Origin: Macrocystis pyrifera
Lineage: Eukaryota > Sar > Phaeophyceae > Laminariales > Laminariaceae
Length of the DNA stretch: 64,000 bases
Assembly (NCBI GenBank): GCA_031763025.1
Contig: JASSKH010000006.1
Location: 15,093,479 to 15,157,478 of the forward strand
Reading direction: 5' to 3'
Shown: piece after piece, positions 1 to 9,188 of the stretch
Position numbering within the stretch: position 1 is the stretch's first letter
Layout of the letters: every line of letters begins with the position of its first letter
Position numbers and translations under genes: made by a program
The notes under the pieces: generated by a model
Told to the model about the DNA's origin: nothing
The model's input: the letters and a program-made list of their open reading frames with translations, nothing else
Databases searched by the model: none

Positions 1-33
1 GGCAATTTAATGCAGAATCCACGGATAGGCAGT

Positions 34-160
34 GTGCCAGCTGGGTAGGGCGCGGGTCGGGGCTGCGCCAGGGCCCGCTCCCCGCCGCCTCGCCCGTGAA
101 GCGTTGAACTCATGCCTGGTATTTAGAGCCGACCTGCTTCCCGCCGTCTCGCCTGTGAAT
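34..160. repeat. GC-rich dispersed motif, first copy
   Basis: A GC-rich stretch containing GCTGGGTAGGGCGCGGGTCG and then a CGCTCCCCGCCGCCTCGCC-like core. The same core recurs at about 1097-1145 and 1590-1632. The core also appears in part near 130-155 of this copy. It belongs to the dispersed family described at 1005-1645. No ORF here is supported. Confidence 0.5.
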
Positions 161-369
161 TGTGGTAGGTATGCCTGTTATATTTATTTATTTTCAGCTG
201 ATACGTGTGTACCACGTACCGATATGAAAAGTTCTGCTGTGTACGAGTACTCGTAGTTGGCCCGGCAGTAGGTCCCGCACCGAACAACTTCGAATTGACG
301 CGACCAAGAGCTGAACCCAATAAAATGCCTCAGATGAAGTACTTCCGTATCGAATCGGTGAGTGATCGG

Positions 370-670
370 AGAAATCCAGTAGTGTTTCAGTGCCGGTTGA
401 CCGGAAAGCCAAATTATATACCAGGTACTTCGTACCATGGTACGGGTAGACATCAGACAATATATCGAATTAATGGTAGGTTGGCGACAGATCTATACTT
501 TGATTGAGGTTGGATTCAAGCGGTAATTGTAGGGAAGGGAGTTGGAAAATCTTGATTGAATTACTGTAGACGTTGAAATGTCAAAATAGCGTTGGAAAGC
601 AGGGCACTCGGGGATTTAGTTTATTTGTTGTGACAGCACCCAGTAACTAAAGTATAGTCACTGAGAATAA
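370..670 (+). repeat. Diverged direct repeat, copy A (copy B 2428-2672)
   Basis: This roughly 300-bp stretch matches 2428-2672 in the same orientation. Shared landmarks in order are AGTGCCGGTTG, GCCAAATT, TTGGCGACAGATC, GGTTGGAT, TTGGAAA, a GGG(A)CTTAGTTT-like segment, TGACAGCACCCA and CTGGGAATAA or CTGAGAATAA. The copies differ by many substitutions and small gaps. No terminal dinucleotides, primer-binding site or coding sequence support calling them ends of one element, so they are recorded only as a direct repeat pair. Confidence 0.6.
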
Positions 671-1004
671 TCGTCACTCGTACACATCCCATTACGTATT
701 TATACATACGAGTACACTCCCTTAGGTACGGGACTCGTATTCACAGCTCGTATATATAAGATGCAAGAAGACAGGGCTGGAGTTATCTCATCCGTACCAT
801 CATAGCATGGACATGATCGGTTACCCACCGGCACGGCAGCACCAGGTGTCGTGGACATGATCGTTCGCCACAGCGGATGCTATTGAGAATGCGGTTTGAC
901 CCCTTGACTGATCACCCTCCTACATTGCAACTGGTAGTGTAAATAGCATGGCACGCAAAGGGGTCTCTCCACGCGGGTCCCATCGGCACTTCTTCGAGTT
1001 TGAC

Positions 1005-1165
1005 TAGCCTACTCCGCCTCCTGGCGATTCCATTCAAGCAACAATCCAGGGAGTGGGGCCATCCTTGACCCGCACACGTAGTTTGTCGGCTGGGCGAGGC
1101 GCAGGTCGCGGCTGCGCCCCGACCCACTCCCCGCCACCCCGCCTGTCACGTTTGGTGATAGGTCC
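1005..1165 (+). repeat. Dispersed direct repeat, copy 1 (copy 2 at 1500-1645)
   Basis: Copies at 1005-1165 and 1500-1645 share CCTACTC(C/T)GC, CTGGCG(A/G)TTCCATTCAA, GGCCATCCTTGAC, CGCACACG or CGCATACG, the GCTGGGCGAGGCGC core and a CTCCCCGCC end. Only the 3' half is shared with 34-160. The pieces look like copies of one non-coding repeat. The interval 670-1004 holds nothing recognisable. Confidence 0.6.
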
Positions 1166-1499
1166 GATAGAAACTCGTAGAACACTCAATTCGAAATCAA
1201 TCGTAGAACTCTACTGCACCTGCTGTTTGCATTTGCATTGTGTACAGTGTACAGTATTAATGTGGGTCAGTTTTCTACTCCTTCACCCCTCTGCTATTTC
1301 TTTCAATACCCGAACAACAAGAAGTACTGCTACGTACGTGCTACGTACGTTGTGGATGCTTTGCTGCTGCTTGGCATTCTCCGTGCATTTTGTCATCCAA
1401 TCTGAAGTAAATGTCGAGCGGCGTAACTTGTATCGTTTCATCGCAAGTTCACCATGTTGATTTATTTATCGTCACATCAGACAGATTGAGGAACGACCG

Positions 1500-1645
1500 T
1501 ATGACCTACTCTGCTTCCTGGCGGTTCCATTCAACCAATATCCAAGCGTCTGAGAGGCCATCCTTGACACGCATACGGGCTTTGTCAGCTGGGCGAGGCG
1601 CGTCCGGACCCGCTCCCCGCCGCCTCGCCTGTGAAGTCCCGAGCG
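1500..1645 (+). repeat. Dispersed direct repeat, copy 2
   Basis: Second copy of the repeat at 1005-1165, in the same orientation and ending in the GC-rich CTCCCCGCCGCCTCGCCTGT core. It abuts the inverted repeat cluster that starts near 1676. Confidence 0.6.
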
Positions 1646-1675
1646 TGAGTTCGGTCGTCCCAAATAATAAATGGT

Positions 1676-2225
1676 AAGGTACGCAGCAGCGGCTACGAGC
1701 CCGGAGCGCGTGTCCGGTCGTCGTAAATAACTGGCAAAGGGCAGATAGCACCAGGGCGAGGCTGGAGCACATGGTTTGATCGGGATGAGGATTTTGCACC
1801 TCTTGAGCTATTTTTGCTTGCAAACTAGAAAAAGAGCCTACCCGAGCTTGTTGCTTTTGCTATTGCCAGTTAATCACAATGACCGGACACACGCTCGGGC
1901 CTCCTAGCCGTTGCTGCCGTGTACTTGGCCCCTTTTCGGGACGCCCGAACACACGCTCGGGCCTCGTAGCCGTTGCTGCGGTGTACCTCGCCCCTCGTTC
2001 GGGACGAGCAATACACGTTCTTGCCTTGTAGCTGCAAGCTCGGGTCAGCTCCTTATATTCTTCGCAAGGACGAAGAGCTCATGAAGGGACGTAAAGTCCT
2101 CGTCCCGACCAACCAAATCATGCCCTCGAGCCTCGCGCCGCTGCTGTGTGCCTTGCCAGTTAATCACGACGACCGGACGCACTCTCGGGCCTCGTAGCCG
2201 CTGCTGCTGTGGGCCTCGTATCGGT
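1676..2225. repeat. Cluster of inverted and direct copies of a 60-bp unit
   Basis: The unit reads roughly GCCAGTTAATCACGACGACC followed by GGACACACGCTCGGGCCTCG and TAGCCGCTGCTGC. Forward copies lie near 1865-1922, 1940-1985 and 2152-2208. An inverted copy lies near 1680-1740, so the cluster can form a large stem. No coding signal is seen. From 2225 to 2428 nothing is recognised. Confidence 0.6.
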
Positions 2226-2427
2226 TACGATAGATGGAGAGATATATAGCTAGAGAGACAGCTACGTAAAAAACCGTAAGAAGACACCGTCGAAAAAATC
2301 TCTTAGACCGAAGAAATGTAGCATTTGACGGCACGAAGTGCTCGAGCAGACCAATGCCCGTCGAAAAGATAGAGATCCCTATAAAGTAACTTAGATAAAA
2401 TATTGAACTTGTGCGTGATTAGCGATA

Positions 2428-2672
2428 AGTTCTTCAAGTGCCGGTTGGAGCCTTATAGCCAAATTTTGTGTATCAGATCAAGTAACGAATTGGTGATTGA
2501 TTGGCGACAGATCCATTTCTTGGTTGAAGTTGGATGAAGTAAGCAGTTTAGGGAGGAGGGAGGGGATTGGAAAAAGCGATGGGATTTGACAACACTGTTG
2601 AAAAACAGGGTATTTCGGGACTTAGTTTCATTGTCGTGACAGCACCCACTAACTACGTCACTGGGAATAAAT
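2428..2672 (+). repeat. Diverged direct repeat, copy B
   Basis: Partner of 370-670, about 2 kb downstream in the same orientation, with the same ordered landmarks ending in TGACAGCACCCACTAACTA and CTGGGAATAA. The DNA between the copies consists of other repeats and contains no recognisable protein domain. Confidence 0.6.
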
Positions 2673-2737
2673 AGCATGCCATGATCCATAATATATTTAT
2701 GCTGTAATATGACCAAATGAGGCCGTCACGCGCGAAA

Positions 2738-3048
2738 CACTTTTTCGGCGATGGACCGCGCGCATCAGTGTCTTAAAATGGGATTCACGGTTTTCCAATC
2801 GCAAGCTGTTTTGCGTGCAATGCGAGAAGGAGTGTTCCAGGATCCTTGCCCTTCTTCGCCCAACAAATTGCCGGTTCCCCTCGTGCTGGTTTTTCGAGCC
2901 GGGTTTACGAGTTCTATACTACAGCAGATTGCCCGATGTGGGTGTGTTGTTACTGATCCTTTTCCCGCTGGGCGCGCAAAGAAGCTTGCCATCGGAAACC
3001 GTGAATCCCTCTTCAGGAAACTACACACACGATCCATCGCCAAAAGAG
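2738..3048. repeat. Long inverted repeat with arms of about 95 bp
   Basis: The left arm starts GGCGATGGACCG and runs through GGGATTCACGGTTTTCC and GCAAGCTGTTTTGCG. The reverse complement of the right arm starts GGCGATGGATCG and runs through GGGATTCACGGTTTCC and GCAAGCTTCTTTGCG. By eye the arms are roughly three-quarters identical, with about 110 bp between them. All frames are fairly open, which probably reflects base composition. It could be a MITE or a hairpin-forming transcript; no target duplication was identified. Confidence 0.6.
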
Positions 3049-3163
3049 GTTCGCGCTGTTGTTGCCTCGAGCTCCCCAGGAACGTTTGCTTGCTCCTCTA
3101 AGCTGGCTCTCTGGGGTGTTACTCTCTGTGGATTCGCGTGCTGACTGGGTTTGGGTGGTTGGC

Positions 3164-3500
3164 TCAAAGGAGAACGTCGATGAATCGGGGGTTGCTCTTT
3201 CCGACTGCCCAGTTGTCCAGCGTGCCTCTTTTAGCAGGAGGCGTCGCTGGTTCCATCATCCCGGGAGAGGAGCCGCTGCCACCAGTATTACCAGGGAAGC
3301 CCATGCCACGACCACTAACAGACAAAGAAGACGATCCACCAATTCCTGCGTCCTCGGTGGCATCCATCGCTTGTGGTTGTGGCCCCGAGCTAGCTGTGCC
3401 ACCCTCTTTCGTAGACACGGTCCCGCGCGGTATCGTCGTGTCCCCAGTCGACCTCCTCTGCTCTGTGCACTCTCCAGCCTCCAGCCCTGCTGCCTGATGA
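3164..3500 (-). CDS. Possible decayed coding segment, Ser/Gly/Pro-rich
   Basis: A minus-strand frame open for about 112 codons, ending at a stop near 3164. It encodes a Ser/Gly/Pro-rich stretch with the tail AKRGTLDNWAVGKSNPRF. The tail vaguely recalls the linker before DNA-binding regions of some transposases, but no family is recognised. No clear start, splice sites or continuation were found, and the opposite strand is also open. It may be chance, or a remnant of a gene or transposon. From 3655 to 4276 nothing is identified apart from a short ACCAGGTACCTGGT palindrome near 4081. Confidence 0.2.
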
Positions 3501-4276
3501 AGGTTACCCCGACGTTGCCCCGAACCCCGTTTTTATGGAGTTCGCATCTAACGGCGGTAATTTCTGGCGCCAAAACTGTCTTTTTGTTTTCAAGCGTTGG
3601 GGCGTTGCCTTACGCAAATAATACAGTTGAGGGACGAAGCAGCGTCTAAGACAAGCCCCTGCTGAGAAAGGGCTCGAAGACACTATTCAACACATGCCTT
3701 AGCCGCTAGGGCTTTTGCTGTGGCGCGCCCAAAAGACCTGTCTCCTCCATGCCCTTTTGGGAACCCGAGATTATGATATGACCGTAACAAAAAAATAGTT
3801 TACAGGTCATGAACCAACCGTCTATGAGCTATAGAGCAGAGTGAGCACCCCAACAGTACTGTAGTAAGGGTAAGATTGTGCTGCCTACCCCCCCTGTGTC
3901 GCACTGTACGACTCCTTGCTTTCACCCTTTGCAACTCGGACATGGAGTTATACGTACCACCCGTTGCCAATCATGCAGAGGCCGATGCAGTAAAAAAATA
4001 TTCACTTTTTTTAATCGTCGATGTTACCCTCTCAAGTCCCTAGAGGGCTAATATTTACTACTAGGTAGTATATTTTACACACCAGGTACCTGGTGCCCGG
4101 TAGCATTGTTGTCGGTGCGAGCTCCCTCCAGTGTCGTATGCAAGCATCCGATCCGGGGGCACACACACCTGGTATACGAGTAGCAGGCATTCCTCCTCCC
4201 CTCGCCAATACGATGCTTCTGCACGGCGTTAATCATGTACTGTATTGCCCTCCCTGGTCGCCGGCTTGTGGAGCAG

Positions 4277-7200
4277 ATGCACAGGTCCATGTGTGACGAC
4301 AACTTGCACGTGCAGCCGGACAATACCATCGCGGGAACTCGGCAGGAGCTGGATAGCACCATCGCCGCGCTAAGGAAAAATCTGGCAGAAGAGGTAACCT
4401 TAACCTTTGGTTTGGTGTGGTTTGGTTTGGCATGGTGGTGTACGGCTTGGTTTGGCTTGACTGGGCTTGGCTTGAGTTGGTTTTGTTTGGTTTTGTTTGG
4501 TCAGGCTTGCTTTATTTGTGTGGCTGTTTGGTTTTATAGTTGGTTTGGTTTTGTTCGGTTTGTTTTGGGTTTTGGTTTAGTATGGATATTGGTTCGGTTT
4601 TGGTTACTATATTGGTCTTGGGTGGTTTTGATGCGGGTTTTTGTTGTTAGTTTAGTCATTGGCTTAGGTTGGTTTGGGGTTTGTGTTTTGGTTTGGCTTG
4701 ATTTGATTTGATCGGGCCTGGCATGGTTGTGTGATTTGGTTCTGTTTGGGGGTGGTTTGGTCTGTTTGGTTTGGTTTGTTTACTGGTTAGAGATTTGTAG
4801 TTTTCGTTGTCTACAGTAGATTGGTTTAGTTCGGTTTGGTTTGGTCTTTCTTTTGGTGTACTATTAATAGCATTAGTGTGGTTTGGTTTGATTTGGTTTG
4901 ATGTGTCGACGGTATTAATTTTCGCGCATCAACCGTGCAGTAGATGACATTCCTATTCGTTCGTGCATGCAAACAGGCATACCTGGTATCTGGTCGTCTT
5001 GAAGCCTATATAGCCGTTGAATTTATTCGGTTGCTATTCAGCGGTTACCGTCGTTTTTGCGCCTGTCCCGCATCCCGCAGACGGCGGCGCGAAAGAAAGC
5101 CGAGGACACCGTTGAAGACCTCATGGTGAAGGATAGGGCCCACGCTGGCCTGCATGGACCAGAGTTCGACGCCCCGGTGGTTAGCGAAGACATCGAGGTA
5201 CAGCAGCAGAATGAACGAGCGGAGTTTCACGGTCGGTTGGGGCGGCATCCATCCATCCATCCATTTATCCATCGATTTATGAAGCCATCCATGCGTGCAT
5301 TCATGGAGTCATCCATTCATCGATCCATCTACCCATCTATCCATCCATCCGTCCATCCATTGGTTGTTTTGGTTTGGTTGTATGGTTATTGCTTGTTGGT
5401 TTAGTTTGCTCGCATGATTTCTTGTTTGCTTCTCTTGTTTGCGTGCTTGCGTGCGTGCGTGTTTGCTTGCTTGCGTGCTCGCCTTCGTCCATCTCGTTAT
5501 GGGTCGTGGACTTGGAAAATAAAACCAGAAGTGTTGATGTTTTCGCTATATAGCCCTGACCCTGACACTATCCCCAAGACGTTTTACTGGCGCTCGCTAT
5601 AGAACGTAGAACGTAGTACGTAGTGTTTACGATTTGGCTCAGCGACAAAAATGGTTGATAGTCCGCGCTACCTCCTCATTACATGAGCCATCTTCATTGC
5701 CAGGAATATCCTCAGGCGGATAGTGTTACTTTTTTAGGTCGTGTAACACTTTGGCCGGGATACACTCTTCGTTTTGTACTACTTATAGTGTGAGAGTCCA
5801 AAGGGGTATTGTATTCGCGACCAGAGAGGTAAATTTCAACAATTTTGTCGAATCTGAGCCAAGGCGCAGACAGCCCCTCTGCTATTTAATGTTTTGATAG
5901 CGGTGGGTGGCGTCTTGCGTTTGCGGTGGCGTGTGTTCCAACATCCGTGGGGCTCCCGACCACAAGAATAACGACGCCGCTGCTCATTGCCAGAATGAAA
6001 AAAACAAATCAAGTGGTGGCGTGGGGTTTGTTTTTGCTTGGGTTTTGTGTACCCTTCTTGAGACAGTATGGCTTGCGAGTACACGCCTCCTGTCTGGACC
6101 TCGGAAATACCGTTGACATACCAGTACCGTGTGACACGCAAGATGATACACCCCCCGCCCTGGCTGGGCACATTTTCCAGGGCCGGTGTTCTCCAGGGCA
6201 TGGGAGGCGCACACGCCAAAAAGGTTGGCTTTGGCATGTATGTTGTGGGCGTTGACACTCTCACCGTTGCCGAGAATACCAGCTATAGCATATATAGTCT
6301 CGGTGACGTTCGTCCGAGAGGGTGTGTCATCATGTCACGCCACAAGCGCTACACGGTATGTAGGAGTGTGATAAATTCTTACACCGGCAATTTTTTTTTT
6401 GGCGGGGTTTTCCTGAGCAGCTCCGCGTTTGATTTTTTCTGTGCGTGACTTTTTTCGGGCAGCACGAGAATACGCACGGAGGCTCGCTCGGTGGTTCACA
6501 AATGACACAATCACGGTTTTGTCAGGCCCTGCAATTGCTGGCCAGCTACTATTAATATTTTGCGGCACTGCCTGGTTGCCTTTTCTCCCAGTCTTTTAGC
6601 CGGTGCCGTCGCGTGGTGTATCTGTCCTATCCACTTGGTCTTTTCGCCGCTCGCGCAATGAGCCAAACAAGATTTTCCGATGAAGCTCAATTCTTCCAAC
6701 AGGCCCATAAAAAACATCAACTACGCTAACATGCCTTCTATTCTCCTAGTGCGACAAGCCATGGATTGTTTGCGGTTCGACTATTTTCCGACCGTAATGC
6801 TCTCTTTTTCTCTGGTTCGATGACTTGCTGCGTGCGCGCAGAACGAAAGCTTGCACGGGGTCATGATCTTCGACGAACCGCCGCTAGGCGACTTTAAGGA
6901 TTTGCTGGAAAAGGCCAAGGCAGACCACGACAAAACCCAGCTGGAGGTCGAGGTCTTGGAGTCCAAGAACGAGGATCTCGAGCAACAGGTTCGTTCCTTG
7001 ATGTCTTTGGGAACAAAATGTGCTATTACGGTAGTACTGCTGTACCACTCTGCTGGATAATATAAGGTATTTATTATGTTCATATCAGAGTCCAAATGGT
7101 TGTTATATTTTCACAGTATTGCTATAGGCGAGAGTGGTATTATAGGAGAACGCTGTTTATCGTGCACGAAGGAAGATAACACGTCGAGTTTATTTCAACT

Positions 7201-9006
7201 CAGGGGGGTACACACAACATAAGAAGGGGGTACACAACAACAAAAAAAAAGGGTGCACACAACCAAAAAAGGGGGTACACACAACCTAAATGGGGGTACA
7301 TGCGACCTAAAAAGGGGGGTACACACAACTAAAACGGGGTACACAGAACAGAATGGAGGGGCACTCAACGAAAACGCTTGCCAGTACAGCTTTTTGTACC
7401 GTGCGGGTCGATGTCATCACCACTACCCACCGACCTTTTTGCGTTCGCCTTGCACACGGGGGCCAACGCCTTTCGTCTGCCATGGAAACCCTTTTACAAA
7501 GCTGGTTCCGTGCTGCTGCTGCTGCTGCTGCTGCTGGGCGATGTCGTCACCACTTTCCAAGAAATACTTCGAAGTATGACTTTTGGAGACCGGTTATTTT
7601 TGAGCGTGCAAAGGCCTCTTTTGCACGTGTCGGACAGCTCATCTACAGATAGATATTATAGATAATGTATATCCTAACGTGCCGTTATGAGACGTTGTGC
7701 AGGATCTATCTGTGCAGTACATATCCAACGCAGGAAACACGTCCTAGACCATGCAGCAGATTTTTCGGGTCCCACCCTAAAGCGGCATGAACGATAGGTC
7801 CTACAGGTCAGGAATCTATCCATCTGCCCTGATTTATCTAGATAATGGATTGTGGAAATCGATGGTCTAGATGATGATCTGTCTGATGTTTGTTATTTTT
7901 GCCTTGAACCAATAGTGTAACTGCTCTCCTGCAAAACTGATAATTCTGAAGTTCTTACGTAGCTTGTCCCTAAAAATGTGGATGCGGCGATAAATGGGTT
8001 ATCATGGTATTTCGGGGGACCATATTTAATAGGACCAAATATTGTTAGTAAAAATAGGTAAATATATAGGCTTTTGTGTGTATCGGAGGTCCTATTTAAT
8101 ATGGCCCCTCGTAATAGTATCCTAATTTTGTTTGTAGGAGGGCGGCGTGTCTACGGTAGGGTTGAACCGTGGCCTCCTACGGGGCATATTTTGCTTATCG
8201 CCGCCCTCTTCTTCTTGGCGCCCCCTGGGGTCAAAACTCTTCCATCCGCTGTCGAAACCCCCACTTTTTTTTCTTTCTAGCTGCTCTCCCTTCGGCTCGA
8301 GATAGAGTCGCGCCGCAGCCTGGGCTTGGAGAAGGCCGAGGGAACTTCAGGGGGAGATGGTGATGGGGGTGGCGGGGGTGGCGGGGTTGGGAGGGGCGAT
8401 AGCAACGAGGCCACAGGGGATAACTTCAGGGTGGGGGGGCTTGAGGCCCGCGGGAAGTCCGGCCTTATGAAGCACAGATTCGGCAGGCAGACCGCTTCTG
8501 GAGAAGGAAGTAATAGAAACTAAGGTTGGGGTCTACCCGACCGACAATGAGTTGGGTAAGGCGAAGTCGGAGAAAAACCCGTCCAAGAAAGCCTCGCTCG
8601 AGGAGAAACTCCCCCCTGCCAACCAGTGGATCATTGGAGTGGATTCCGGGGGGCAGTCGAACGAGGCGGAGAAGACGGAGAGGGAGGGGGGAGGGGGGGG
8701 GCGTGGTGCCCCCGCCCATGGTGACAGCCGCGACCATCTTGCTTCTGTGAATTGGGGGGTGAGTTTGGAGGGGTTTTTTTCACGTGAATTGTTGGGTTGG
8801 GGGCGTTACGTGATAATTCTTTGGTGTATTTAAACCAATGAAGGAGAGGCATTTTGTTGTTATTCTTATATGATATAGCGTACTGGTATGTATTAAGTAA
8901 TTAAGAAGACACCTCAGTTGCGAGATCGTGATATCGTGTTTTCCCTCGAAAGGGTATTTTATTGTGTCTCTTGTCTGCTGGCAGAGCTGTGACGGCGGCG
9001 ATATTT

Positions 9007-9039
<33 letters not shown>

Positions 9040-9156
9040 GTACTCAAGCTATGTATGGCCTTCATCGTATGACTCTTGACCCTCGCATTCCTACAATCCC
9101 GGGACCGAGCACGTCGAATTTTCACCGACAAGAGGGGCGGTCATTAGAGTCCTACG

Positions 9157-9188
<32 letters not shown>

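Noticed and set aside
370-2672. Direct repeats 370-670 and 2428-2672 as the two ends of one retroelement
   Set aside because: No terminal TG/CA, primer site, polypurine tract or coding domain between them; the intervening DNA consists of other repeats.
3059-3649. 196-codon plus-strand ORF
   Set aside because: Composition is typical of GC-rich DNA open in several frames on both strands, with no splice context or domain; the minus-strand frame looks slightly better but is also weak.
4235-4711. Trp/Phe/Leu-rich membrane-like protein
   Set aside because: Its 3' half is the TTTGG pentamer repeat; the apparent membrane protein is an artefact.
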